Assembly: GCA_029945445.1 (NCBI GenBank)
Contig: JAQSCO010000014.1
Coordinates: 62,001 to 126,000, forward strand
Direction: 5' to 3'
From: Lacunisphaera sp.
Lineage (GTDB): Bacteria; Verrucomicrobiota; Verrucomicrobiia; Opitutales; Opitutaceae
DNA: 64,000 nt
The notes under the pieces are model-generated. The model saw nothing but the letters and a program-made list of their open reading frames with translations, was not told where the DNA came from and ran no database searches. The position numbers and the translations under genes are program-made. Below, in pieces: positions 17,156 to 25,728 of the stretch (positions within the stretch are counted from its first letter, which is position 1; every line of letters starts with the position of its first letter).

Positions 17156-20135
17156 TGCTGGGCTGGAAGCGTTGGTAGGCGAAGGAGGCGAGGATGGCGA
17201 TGACGGCGACCGCGAAGAGCGCGCCGATGCGGTAGAGCGCCTCGAGCCGCGCCAGGTCGTGCAGAAAGAGCTTGAGCAGCGTCACACTGAGCAGCGCGAT
17301 GGCGGCGTAGCGCGCGGCCTTCTGCTGTTGCCAGATGCCCGCGCCGAGCAGCCCGAGGGCGAAGAGCGCCCACGCAATGGTGTAGGTCATGTCGCGACCG
17401 AAGTTGCCGGAGAACTGGAAAGTGAGCGTGCGCGCGCCCGGGCGCGTGAAGTAGTCGGCGACCTCGATGTTGAGCAGGAGGAAGGCGAGGATGGTGCCGA
17501 GGGTGTTGAGCAGCGGCGGGGCCCGGAAGCCCAGCACGCCGTCACGGGGCGGGGCGGTCAGCTGCGCGCCGGCGAAAAGCGCGGCGGTCGCGATCCCGTA
17601 GGCGTAGAGATACCAGTTGAAAATCGCGGTGTCGCCGCGCACATGGTAGCCGAGCACGGCGGGATTGAGCGCGAGCCGCGCGAAGGCGGTGACGAGCAGC
17701 ACGGCGCCCACGGCGCGGAGGCCGGGGTGCGGCACGCGGTGGAAGAGCCAGAGCAGGGCCGCGCCCTCGAGGGCCCACGCGACCGTGAGCCATTGCCGGT
17801 CGAACTGGAGCGGGAAGATCAGCGTGATGAAGAACAGCGCCACGCCGCCGAACCAGGCGAGCTGGTTGAGGCGCTTGGGCTCGTCCGCCGGCCCCGCTTT
17901 CAGGACCAGCGCGAGGCTGGCCAGCGGCGCGAGCGCGAAGGCGGCGGGCACGAGCCCGGGAAAATCATTCGGCCAGGCGAACGTGATGCAGCGGTTGATG
18001 ATCAGGAAGTGCGCGATCCCGCTCAGCGCCGCCACGGCCCAGGGTCCGGTGAGTTTTGCGAAATCACGCCGGAACAGGAAGGGATACGCGGCGAACGCGA
18101 CGTAGAATCCGACATACCACGGGAGCGGGAGCGCCGCTTCGTCGAAGTTGAAGTGCCGGCCATGCCACGCATATTCGAGCCCCGCCATGCCGGCGAGGGC
18201 GCACGCGGGCAGCCACTCGATGACCAGCAGCTTGGCCAGCCCGAGCGTGAGCACCACCAGCAGCAGGCCGAGACCAAAGACCGCGGACGGATCGGGCACC
18301 GGCAGCCGGGCACACACCATGACGAGCAGCAGGAAGGGGAGCAGCGACGAGAACGCCGGGATCTGCGCGCGCGCGTCGCCGAAGATCCGCGAGGTGCCCG
18401 CCGCAGGCAGCCGGTCGCCGAGTTTGCGCACCAGCCAGATGCTGGCGGCGAAGAAGAACACCGCAAAGCCGCCGATCACCAGCAGCAGCGACGGTTCGAC
18501 GGCCACCGCCACCGGCACCCGGAAGATGCATAGCGCCGCGGCAAGCAGCGTCAGGACGAGCACCACACCCACGGCGAGGAGCGAGGCGCTCAGCAACGCG
18601 AGCCCGATGACGATGAGGTCGATGAGCAGGATGGCCGGCCAGATGAAGAACGGCACCGGATCGAGCTTGAGAATGGGCAGCAGCAACAGGAGCAGGGTGA
18701 GCGGCGCGAAGAGCTGGCTCCACCACCCGGGGCTCGCGGCGGGCCGGTGGCGCTCCAGCAGCAGCGGGAAGGCGGTGTGCAGGACCGCGAACAACAGGCA
18801 GGCCGTCAGCGACCACGGCAGCAGCTCGTCGGTGAGGTTCTGCCCCGTCCAGAACGCCAGCAGCGCGAAGGCGGCCAGGCCCGACGCGAGGTGAAGGCGC
18901 GGCATGCTGTCGTCGCGCCAGGTGTGAGCCAGCAGCAGCCCGTCAAGGAGCAGCACATAGCCGAGGTAAAGCGGGGCGCGCGCGGCGAAGGCGGGGTATT
19001 CGAGGAAGAAGAGGCCGAACCCGAAACCCACGAATGGCAGGGCCGCCGCGGTCCACGAGAAAACCGGGCTGCTCTGCCCGCGTCGCCGGGCGAGCTCGGC
19101 GGCGAGCTGGTAGAGCACGCTGAAGCCGAGGCACACCGTCATCGCGACCGGGCCCTTCTCCGCGGTGAAGAACTTATCGGCCCAGCCCATCAGCATGACC
19201 ACGGTGCCGGCGGCGCTGAGCGGCACGAGGTATTCCCAGCCGGTGGCGAGCACGACGGCGATGAGGCCGGCATCAAGCAGCGCGAGGTAGCCGAAGAGCC
19301 CCGGCGGGTTGTCCACGCCGGTCGAAAGCAGCCAGGGGGTCAGGAAACCGCCGAGCAGGCCGAGGATGGCGACCACCTGCGCCTCCAGCCGCACGGCGAG
19401 GAAGAACGCGGTCGTGGTGATGAGCGCCATCACGAGGAACATCGCGACCGGCCCGAGAAAATCGTAATGGTCCTTCCCGCACATGACGGTGACCGCGTAG
19501 AGCGAGACCACGCCCGCGGCGATGAGGCTCTGGGCGGTGACGGCGTATTTTATCTCCCGCGTGAGCCGCAGTCCGCCGACGACCAGGCCGGCACCGAACA
19601 CGAAGCCCATGGCGACCCGCACCTCGTTGGGAATCCAGCCGTGGTCAATGGAGTATTTGACGAAGAACGCCACGCCGAGGAACAGCGCCAGCGCGCCGAG
19701 CCACGCGAAGAGCTTGGCGCCCATGAACTGTTCCCAATTGATGGCCGGCTTGCGCGACTCCGGCGGCGGCACGTAGACGGGGCGCGGGGGTTGAAGCGCG
19801 ATGACCGGTGGCAGCGGCGGCTCAGGCATTTCCGCGACCGGTGCCGGTTTGACGGGCGGGGGCGGCGCGACCACGACGGGCGCGGGTGGCGGCACCACCG
19901 CGGGACGGGCGGCCGGTGCCGGCGTGGGTTCCGCCTTGGCCGGGGCAACGGGCGCCGCCACGACGGTGCGGAGCTTGGCCTGCGCCTCCTTGAGTTCCTG
20001 CTCCAAAACGCCAATCCGGTAGTTCAACAGTTCCTGTTCCTGCGCTTGGCCGCGGATCCGGATGATGGTCCAGATCGGCAGGATGACCAGGGCGGCCACC
20101 AGATAGAGGACAAGCAGGATGATCAGGGATTCCAT
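17127..20135 (-). CDS. DUF2339 giant polytopic membrane protein
   Basis: 1002-aa protein. One N-terminal membrane segment is followed by a short coiled coil (about residues 29-57, QEQELLNYRIGVLEQELKEAQ), a Pro/Ala/Val-rich linker (about 60-135), and then more than twenty consecutive hydrophobic helices to the C-terminus. This is the DUF2339 architecture. No transport signature or catalytic motif is evident. The DUF2339-DUF3999 pair is recurrent across Gram-negative bacteria and probably forms one envelope complex of unknown function. Confidence 0.85.
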   Translation of the reverse strand: MESLIILLVLYLVAALVILPIWTIIRIRGQAQEQELLNYRIGVLEQELKEAQAKLRTVVAAPVAPAKAEPTPAPAARPAVVPPPAPVVVAPPPPVKPAPVAEMPEPPLPPVIALQPPRPVYVPPPESRKPAINWEQFMGAKLFAWLGALALFLGVAFFVKYSIDHGWIPNEVRVAMGFVFGAGLVVGGLRLTREIKYAVTAQSLIAAGVVSLYAVTVMCGKDHYDFLGPVAMFLVMALITTTAFFLAVRLEAQVVAILGLLGGFLTPWLLSTGVDNPPGLFGYLALLDAGLIAVVLATGWEYLVPLSAAGTVVMLMGWADKFFTAEKGPVAMTVCLGFSVLYQLAAELARRRGQSSPVFSWTAAALPFVGFGFGLFFLEYPAFAARAPLYLGYVLLLDGLLLAHTWRDDSMPRLHLASGLAAFALLAFWTGQNLTDELLPWSLTACLLFAVLHTAFPLLLERHRPAASPGWWSQLFAPLTLLLLLLPILKLDPVPFFIWPAILLIDLIVIGLALLSASLLAVGVVLVLTLLAAALCIFRVPVAVAVEPSLLLVIGGFAVFFFAASIWLVRKLGDRLPAAGTSRIFGDARAQIPAFSSLLPFLLLVMVCARLPVPDPSAVFGLGLLLVVLTLGLAKLLVIEWLPACALAGMAGLEYAWHGRHFNFDEAALPLPWYVGFYVAFAAYPFLFRRDFAKLTGPWAVAALSGIAHFLIINRCITFAWPNDFPGLVPAAFALAPLASLALVLKAGPADEPKRLNQLAWFGGVALFFITLIFPLQFDRQWLTVAWALEGAALLWLFHRVPHPGLRAVGAVLLVTAFARLALNPAVLGYHVRGDTAIFNWYLYAYGIATAALFAGAQLTAPPRDGVLGFRAPPLLNTLGTILAFLLLNIEVADYFTRPGARTLTFQFSGNFGRDMTYTIAWALFALGLLGAGIWQQQKAARYAAIALLSVTLLKLFLHDLARLEALYRIGALFAVAVIAILASFAYQRFQPSNEKTPPPLP

Positions 20136-20372
20136 GGAGAAGGGGGGCTGGTGTTCAGAATACCAGAGGCGCGTCGACGGCCGTTAATCGAATAATGCGA
20201 TGCGGGCCATTGGCCAGAACGATGCGGACCGGCGGACCGACAGGGCGGATGCTCATGCGAGGGAGAAAAGGTGGCCCGAAGTGTCTGCAGTAAATCGATT
20301 GCGGCGCTGACTGGCAAGCGTGCTGACGCAGTTTGGCTTGCCGCGGGCGCGGGGCATCGGCGTCATGGGCGC

Positions 20373-21350
20373 ATGAGTCAGACGGTCTGGACCAACCATG
20401 GTTTCCGCCCCGAGGCGCTCGAGCTGTTCAAGCAGGGGCTCGCCGCGGCCGGTCACCGGCTCGTCCATTCCCCGAAAGCCTCGGCCTCGGTGCTCGCCGC
20501 CGGCGCGGTCGACCCGACGCTGGCGGAGGCGGACATCGCCTTCGGCCAGCCCGACGTCGCCGACACCATCCGGCTGCCGCGGCTGCGCTGGGTGGCGCTG
20601 ACCACCGCCGGCTACACGCGCTACGACCGGGATGATTTCCGTAAAGCCATGGCGGCCCGCGGCACGGTGGTGACCAGTTCCTCGGGCGTGTTTGCCGACC
20701 CGTGCGCCCAGCAGATGCTCGCCGGCATGCTCGCGCTCGCGCGCAACCTGCCCGCGCAGCTCCGCAACCAGGCCGGCCCGCGCGAGTGGCGCTACCTCGA
20801 GGACCGTTTCACCGCCACGGTGCTCACCGGGCAGAGCGTACTCCTGCTCGGCTTTGGCGCCATCGGCCGGCGGCTGGCGGAACTGCTGGCGCCTTTCGGC
20901 GGAAAGGTGACGGCTTACCGGCGCACGCCGCGCGGCGACGAAGGCATCGCGATCGTGACCGAGGCCGGGCTCGCGCCCGCCCTGGCCGCCGCCGACCAGG
21001 TGGTGAACCTGCTCCCGGATTCGTCGGCGACGCAGGGGTTCATGAACGCCGCGCGCTTCGCAGCGATGAAACGTGGCGCTCGTTTCTATAATGTCGGCCG
21101 GGGCACTACCGTCGACCAAGCCGCATTGATCGCCGCGTTGACGTCAGGCCAGCTGGGCGGCGCCTACCTCGACGTGATGGAACCCGAGCCGCTGCCGCCG
21201 GAGGATCCGTTGTGGTCGGCGCCGAATTGTTTCCTCACCTGCCACATCGGCGGCGGCACCCGCGATCAGGACGAGAAGCTGGTGCGGCAGTTTCTGGAAA
21301 ACCTGCGGCGATTCCAGGCGGGCGAGCCCCTGATCGACCGCATCATCTGA
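20373..21350 (+). CDS. D-isomer-specific 2-hydroxyacid dehydrogenase
   Basis: 325-aa NAD(P)-dependent dehydrogenase of the glyoxylate/hydroxypyruvate reductase superfamily. The Rossmann motif is GFGAIGRR (about residues 164-171) and the substrate-domain SSGVFADP region is present. Conserved NVGRGTTVDQAAL and the catalytic-His region TCHIGGGTRDQDE follow, then a short C-terminus. The exact substrate is not predictable. The ATG giving MSQTVW was chosen since the upstream extension is low-complexity. The 237-bp gap before it carries nothing I can assign. Confidence 0.88.
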   Translation: MSQTVWTNHGFRPEALELFKQGLAAAGHRLVHSPKASASVLAAGAVDPTLAEADIAFGQPDVADTIRLPRLRWVALTTAGYTRYDRDDFRKAMAARGTVVTSSSGVFADPCAQQMLAGMLALARNLPAQLRNQAGPREWRYLEDRFTATVLTGQSVLLLGFGAIGRRLAELLAPFGGKVTAYRRTPRGDEGIAIVTEAGLAPALAAADQVVNLLPDSSATQGFMNAARFAAMKRGARFYNVGRGTTVDQAALIAALTSGQLGGAYLDVMEPEPLPPEDPLWSAPNCFLTCHIGGGTRDQDEKLVRQFLENLRRFQAGEPLIDRII

Positions 21351-21418
21351 GAAGGGCAGGACGGGTCCTTCGGACGAGCCGCGGCTCAGCGGGGATGATT
21401 CGCCCGACCTGTTGCGAG

Positions 21419-22711
21419 CTACTGCCTGTAGATCTTGCCGGCCTTCATGACGAAGCTGACCTTCGTCATCAGGCTGATGTCGGCGAGCGGGTCGCCGGGC
21501 ACGGCGACGAGGTCGGCGAACTTGCCGGGCTCGACGGTGCCGAGTTCCTTCTCCATCTCGAGCAACTGCGCGGCGTTGAGCGTGGCGGCCTGGATGGCTT
21601 TCATCGGCGGCATGCCGGCCTCGACCATGTAGATGAATTCCTTGGCGTTGTCGCCGTGCGGGGCGACGCCTTGGTCGGTGCCGAAGGCGATCTTCACGCC
21701 GGCAGTATAGGCGCGGGCGAAGGTGGCCTGGATGAGCGGTCCGATGGCGGCGGCCTTGGGGCGCACAATGGTCGGGAAATAGCCGTCGAGCTTGGACTTC
21801 TCGGCGACGAAGCGGCCGGCACTGATGGTGGCGACATACCACGTGCCCTTCGCCTTCATGAGCGCAATGGTCTCGTCGGACATGAACGTGCCGTGCTCGA
21901 TCGACCACACGCCGGCGCGGATGGCGCGCTGCATGCCCTCGTCGCCGTGGGCATGGGAGGCGACCCGGAGGCCGTAGTCCTTGGCCGTCGACACCACGGC
22001 GGCGAGTTCCTCCTCGGTGTAGAGCGGGGCCTGGCCGCTCTTGGCGAGGCTCAACACGCCGCCGGTGGACGAGACCTTGATGAAGTCGGCGCCGTCCTTG
22101 TAGCGCTGGCGCACAATGGCGCGCAGCTGGTCGGGACCGTTGCCGACCGCGGTGTTGGTGGGGGCGAGCACTTCCTGGAGCTGCGTGTTGAGGCCGTTGG
22201 TGCCGTCGCCGACGTGGCTGCCAGTGGTGCCGACGCTGCCGGCGGCGTAGATGCGCGGGCCGTCGACCCAGCCCTTGGCGATGGCGTCGCGCAGCGCGAG
22301 GTTGAGTTTGTCGCTGGCGCCGCAGTCGCGGACCGTGGTGAAGCCGGCCAGAAGGGTGCGCTTGGCGTAGACGGTGGAGCGCAGCGCGACATCCGCGGGA
22401 TTCAGGTAAAAGCGCTCGGCATAACCGGCCTGACCGGACTGCTCGCTGGTGAGATGGACGTGCATGTCCATCAGGCCGGGCATCACGGTGGCAGCCTTGA
22501 GGTCGATGACGGTGTCGCCCGCAACGGACACGGTGTAGCCGTCGGCGAGGCCGGTGATGCGATCGCCGTCGACGGTGATGGTCACGGCCTTGCGCAGGGT
22601 ATCGGCGCGGCCGTCGATCAGCGAGCCGGCGTAAACGAGGGTCTTGGCGTGGGCGAGGGTGGCCGCGAGCAGGACGGCCCCCGCGAGGACGGGGCGGTAG
22701 GGGATAAGCAT
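21419..22711 (-). CDS. Exported amidohydrolase (imidazolonepropionase-like)
   Basis: 430-aa metal-dependent amidohydrolase with a signal peptide (to about residue 22, LAHA). Metal-site motifs in order are [18 protein letters not shown] with the bridging Lys, ASHAHG, SIEHGTF and GTDQGV. The closest recognisable group is the secreted imidazolonepropionase-like/Xaa-Pro (prolidase-type) amidohydrolases, so a dipeptide or cyclic amide is a likely substrate. It converges on the 2-hydroxyacid dehydrogenase gene. Confidence 0.9.
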   Translation of the reverse strand: MLIPYRPVLAGAVLLAATLAHAKTLVYAGSLIDGRADTLRKAVTITVDGDRITGLADGYTVSVAGDTVIDLKAATVMPGLMDMHVHLTSEQSGQAGYAERFYLNPADVALRSTVYAKRTLLAGFTTVRDCGASDKLNLALRDAIAKGWVDGPRIYAAGSVGTTGSHVGDGTNGLNTQLQEVLAPTNTAVGNGPDQLRAIVRQRYKDGADFIKVSSTGGVLSLAKSGQAPLYTEEELAAVVSTAKDYGLRVASHAHGDEGMQRAIRAGVWSIEHGTFMSDETIALMKAKGTWYVATISAGRFVAEKSKLDGYFPTIVRPKAAAIGPLIQATFARAYTAGVKIAFGTDQGVAPHGDNAKEFIYMVEAGMPPMKAIQAATLNAAQLLEMEKELGTVEPGKFADLVAVPGDPLADISLMTKVSFVMKAGKIYRQ

Positions 22712-22796
22712 AACTTTTTCTGGCGGTGCGGCCGGCCTCCGGCAATAGTCAACTCACCGTATCGGCAACCCCGGGACCTCCTGGATTGTATTTACC

Positions 22797-22822
22797 GGGA
22801 ATAAGCCCAATCCCCGCGACTC
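22797..22822 (+). promoter_or_regulatory. Candidate ECF-sigma promoter of the bufferin precursor gene
   Basis: GGGAATAA at 22797-22804 is followed after exactly 14 bp by ACTC (22819-22822). The same two blocks with the same 14-bp spacing recur upstream of the DoxX gene (25221-25246). The arrangement resembles an ECF sigma -35/-10 pair. It would give a leader of about 100 nt before the precursor gene. Confidence 0.5.
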
Positions 22823-22931
22823 TTATCCGCCAACTACCCGAGGCTATTGCTTCCCACACTTTCAATCCGCATGGCCGGCAAGGTGCCGCGCCGTGTCGGA
22901 TGAAAACCAACCCACAAAATCCGCGTATCAC

Positions 22932-23228
22932 ATGAATAAATCCACCCGTCTCCTCATCACGGCCGCCGCCATGGCCGGCCTGTATACCGGCGTCCTCGCC
23001 ACGAAATCCTTCGCCGCCGACACCGCCGGCAAGGAAGACACCGCCAAGAAGGATGCCGCCAAGCACGACTGCAAGGGCAAGAACTCCTGCAAGGGCCAGG
23101 GCGGCTGCGGCGCCAGCGACAATGGCTGCAAGGGCAAGAACTCCTGCAAGGGCAAGGGCGGCTGCTCGTCCGCGATGGGCGAAAAGCACGACGCCGACGC
23201 CAAGAAGAAGGAAGACGCCAAGAAATAA
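22932..23228 (+). CDS. bufA: Bufferin-type (BufA2-like) Cys-rich RiPP precursor
   Basis: 98-aa precursor: signal peptide (to about residue 29, KSFAAD), a Lys/Asp-rich spacer and a duplicated Cys module. C47-KGKNS-C53-KGQGG-C59 is followed after six residues by C66-KGKNS-C72-KGKGG-C78, then a charged tail. CKGxNxCKGxGGC motifs mark periplasmic bufferin-type metallophores, in which a DUF692 enzyme converts Cys to thiooxazole-type heterocycles that bind copper. The ATG beginning MNKSTRLL gives the proper signal peptide. It is followed by tandem terminators and then the DUF692, DUF2063 and DoxX genes. The copper ligand role is known for the family and inferred here. Confidence 0.85.
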   Translation: MNKSTRLLITAAAMAGLYTGVLATKSFAADTAGKEDTAKKDAAKHDCKGKNSCKGQGGCGASDNGCKGKNSCKGKGGCSSAMGEKHDADAKKKEDAKK

Positions 23229-23241
23229 TTTAGCGCCACTC

Positions 23242-23280
23242 CCGGCCGGACTCCCACGCGGGCCCGGCCGGTTTTGCTTT
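23242..23280 (+). terminator. First terminator after the bufferin precursor gene
   Basis: CCGGCCGG at 23242-23249 pairs with CCGGCCGG at 23264-23271 across a 14-base loop and is followed by TTTTGCTTT. It probably limits read-through into the modification genes. Confidence 0.6.
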
Positions 23281-23282
23281 CC

Positions 23283-23310
23283 GAGGCCGGCGCCACACCC
23301 GGCCTCTTTT
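23283..23310 (+). terminator. Second terminator after the bufferin precursor gene
   Basis: The stem GAGGCCGG (23283-23290) / CCGGCCTC (23299-23306) has an 8-base loop and a TTTT tail. Together with the preceding hairpin it forms a tandem terminator, which would make the precursor more abundant than its enzymes. Confidence 0.75.
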
Positions 23311-23377
23311 ATTACCGGTTTTGCCCTCCGCGCCGCCAGCCGCAGGCTGGGGCGTCCGTTTTGCTCCGCCTCCCTTC

Positions 23378-24232
23378 ATGCCCGCCAATCCCTTCAACGG
23401 CCAGACCGACTACGGCATCGGCATCGGCCTGCGTGTCCCGCACTACGCGCACATCCTCGAGCAGAAGCCGGTCGTGGACTGGTTCGAGATCATCTCGGAA
23501 AATTTCATGGTCGACGGCGGCCGGCCGCTCGAGGTGCTCGACGACATTCTGGAGCAATACCGCGTCGTGCAGCACGGCGTCTCGATGTATTTCGGCTCGG
23601 CCGACAAGCCTGACCGCACCCACCTGAAAAAACTCAAGGCGCTCGTCAAGCGCACCAAGACCCCGTGGCTCTCCGACCACCTCTGCTGGGGCAGCGTCGA
23701 CGGCACCTACACGCACGACCTGCTGCCGATGCCCTACACCTTCGCGTCGGCGAAGCACACCGCGGAGAAAATCAAGATGGTCCGCGATTATCTCGAGGTG
23801 CCCATTTGCGTCGAGAACGTCAGCAGCTATGCCGAGTTTCACGTCTCCGAGATGACCGAGTGGGAATTCCTCACCGAGGTCGTCGAGCGGGCCGACTGCG
23901 GAATCCTCCTCGACGTGAACAATATTTACGTCTCCGCGCAGAACCACGGCTTCAATCCCTACGCCTACGTCAACGGCGTGCCGCATCACCGCGTGGGCCA
24001 GATGCACGTCGCCGGCCACACCAAGTTCGAGAAATACATCCTCGATACGCACGATCACCCCGTGCTCGACCCGGTGTGGAAGCTCTACGCCCACGCCACC
24101 AAGCTCTGCGGCGTGACCGCCACGCTCCTCGAGTGGGACGACAAGATCCCGTCGTTTCAGGAAGTCCACGACGAGGCCCTCAAGGCCAATGAATTCATCG
24201 ACGGCGCGAAGCAGGCGCCGCGCAAAAAATGA
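23378..24232 (+). CDS. bufB: DUF692 RiPP-modifying enzyme (MbnB/BufB/HvfB-like)
   Basis: 284-aa TIM-barrel protein of the DUF692 (MbnB/TglH-like) family, which uses a multinuclear iron centre to oxidise Cys residues of a precursor peptide. Candidate ligands in the family order are H66, H101, E146 (in VENVSSY), D179/N182 (LLDVNN), H210, the DTHDH cluster at 223-227 and E252. The start at MPANPFNG drops a non-conserved 19-residue extension. It overlaps the DUF2063 gene by 4 bp (ATGA), as expected for the two-protein modifying complex. The likely substrate is the Cys-rich precursor upstream. Confidence 0.9.
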   Translation: MPANPFNGQTDYGIGIGLRVPHYAHILEQKPVVDWFEIISENFMVDGGRPLEVLDDILEQYRVVQHGVSMYFGSADKPDRTHLKKLKALVKRTKTPWLSDHLCWGSVDGTYTHDLLPMPYTFASAKHTAEKIKMVRDYLEVPICVENVSSYAEFHVSEMTEWEFLTEVVERADCGILLDVNNIYVSAQNHGFNPYAYVNGVPHHRVGQMHVAGHTKFEKYILDTHDHPVLDPVWKLYAHATKLCGVTATLLEWDDKIPSFQEVHDEALKANEFIDGAKQAPRKK

Positions 24233-25158
24233 GCCGCATCCTCGCCACCGGCCTCAAGGCCCCGCCGCCGCACGCGCCGCGCCGACTCGCGACGACTGCG
24301 GATGTCCTGAAACTGCAGCGGCTGATGACGCACCTGCTCGTGCGCCCGCTGACCAAGCAGGACGGCCTGCAACCGACCTGGATCGACGGCCGCCCGACGG
24401 CCGCGGTCGCCGCCGAGTTCATCAAGTCCAATGACCGGCTCACGTCCTTCGAGCGGCTCCAGCTCTACAACCGGATGTATTGGTTCCGGCTGCTCGACAT
24501 CATGCACGATGACAATCCCGGGCTGCGGGCCCTGCTCGGGGAGAAAAAGTTCACCCGGTTAACCGAGGCCTATCTCGCGAAATATCCCTCGCGGTCCTTC
24601 ACGCTGCGCAACCTCGGCTCGCGGCTCGCGCAGTTCATCCGGGAACAGCCGCGCCTCACGGCGCCACACACCGCGCTTGCGCACGCGGTCACGCGTTTCG
24701 AGTGGGCGCAGACCGTGGCCTTCGACGAGGGCGCGCATCCCGGGCTCACGGCCGCTGATTTGAAGCGCACGCCGCCGGCGCGCCTGAAGATCGCTCTACA
24801 GCCCTATCTCTCACTGCTCGCGCTGGACTGGCCGGTGGACGACTACGTCATCGCGGTTAAGCAGCGCGACGCGCTCCGCGGTGCGGCGAGCAATGCCGTC
24901 GATTCCGCCCGCGTCGTGCCACGCAGCCGCCAGGTCGCGCGTCCGCGGCGCGGCCGGATTTACCTCGGCGTGCACCGCTACCACCACCGGCTTTTCTACA
25001 AGCGGCTCGAGCGTCCGGCGTTTCTTATTCTCACCGCGCTCGCCGCCGGCCGGCCGCTGGCGTCGGCCGTCACCGCCGGCGGCCGCGGCGTGAAGCCCGC
25101 ACAGGTCAGCGGGTGGTTCGCCACGTGGATGGAACTCGGCTGGCTGTGCCGGCGGTGA
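24229..25158 (+). CDS. bufC: DUF2063 RiPP-modification partner (BufC/HvfC-like)
   Basis: 309-aa protein. The N-terminal part (about residues 25-130: LQRLMTHLL, then FERLQLYNRMYWFRLLDIMHDDNPGLRALLG) is the DUF2063 domain, originally labelled DNA-binding but in these loci the partner that presents the precursor to the DUF692 enzyme. The C-terminal part is a helical domain ending in a winged-helix-like stretch. Translational coupling to the DUF692 gene supports a complex. Confidence 0.88.
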   Translation: MSRILATGLKAPPPHAPRRLATTADVLKLQRLMTHLLVRPLTKQDGLQPTWIDGRPTAAVAAEFIKSNDRLTSFERLQLYNRMYWFRLLDIMHDDNPGLRALLGEKKFTRLTEAYLAKYPSRSFTLRNLGSRLAQFIREQPRLTAPHTALAHAVTRFEWAQTVAFDEGAHPGLTAADLKRTPPARLKIALQPYLSLLALDWPVDDYVIAVKQRDALRGAASNAVDSARVVPRSRQVARPRRGRIYLGVHRYHHRLFYKRLERPAFLILTALAAGRPLASAVTAGGRGVKPAQVSGWFATWMELGWLCRR

Positions 25159-25220
25159 GGCCTGCGGGAGGACCCAGCTCCCGCTGGGCCGCGGCCTATC
25201 GGGAGATAGGTCCACCATGC

Positions 25221-25246
25221 GGGAATAATTTCCGCGCCCGCAACTC
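25221..25246 (+). promoter_or_regulatory. Candidate ECF-sigma promoter of the DoxX gene
   Basis: GGGAATAA (25221-25228) then, after 14 bp, ACTC (25243-25246), identical in both blocks and spacing to the site upstream of the bufferin precursor. The start codon at 25255 is so close that the transcript would be nearly leaderless. Confidence 0.5.
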
Positions 25247-25254
25247 CCACCGCC

Positions 25255-25716
25255 ATGCAACTCCGCCCTTTGCTCGCCAAGTTCGATGCCCTAGCGTCCT
25301 GCCTCCAGTCGCCGCTGCTGCTCGTTATCCGCCTCTACTGGGGCTGGTCCTTCGCGCAGACCGGCTGGGGCAAGCTCATGAACCTGGAGAGAACCACGGC
25401 GTTTTTCACCGAACTGGGCCTGCCGATGCCGAAGCTCAACGCCATCGCCGCGGGCTCGACTGAATGCTTCGGCGGCCTGCTGCTCGCCGTCGGCCTCTTT
25501 GCGCGTCCGGCCTCGGTGCCGCTCATCTTTACGATGATCGTCGCCTACGCCACCGCCGACAAGGAGGCGGCGCAGGCGATCTTCAGCGACCCGGACAAAT
25601 TCCTCGGCGCCGCGCCGTTCCTGTTCCTGCTGGCTTCGCTGGTCGTGCTGGCGTTCGGCCCGGGCAAGCTCTCGCTCGACGCGCTGTTGTTCAGGAAGCC
25701 GGCGGCTGGTGCGTGA
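25255..25716 (+). CDS. bufD: DoxX family membrane protein (BufD/HvfD-like)
   Basis: 153-aa DoxX/DoxD family protein with four hydrophobic helices and the family features RLYWGWSFAQTGWGKLMNL and GSTECFGGLLLAVGLFARPAS. DoxX proteins are the usual fourth gene of bufferin/Hvf operons, where they are thought to support redox or maturation steps in the membrane. It is 96 bp after the DUF2063 gene and has its own copy of the ECF-like promoter, suggesting co-regulation rather than simple read-through. Confidence 0.85.
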   Translation: MQLRPLLAKFDALASCLQSPLLLVIRLYWGWSFAQTGWGKLMNLERTTAFFTELGLPMPKLNAIAAGSTECFGGLLLAVGLFARPASVPLIFTMIVAYATADKEAAQAIFSDPDKFLGAAPFLFLLASLVVLAFGPGKLSLDALLFRKPAAGA

Positions 25717-25728
25717 CCGGCGCGCCGC

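Noticed and set aside
20155-20256. 33-codon minus-strand ORF directly upstream of the DUF2339 gene
   Set aside because: It has an ATG and stop but no ribosome site and no recognisable feature; too short to support without conservation.
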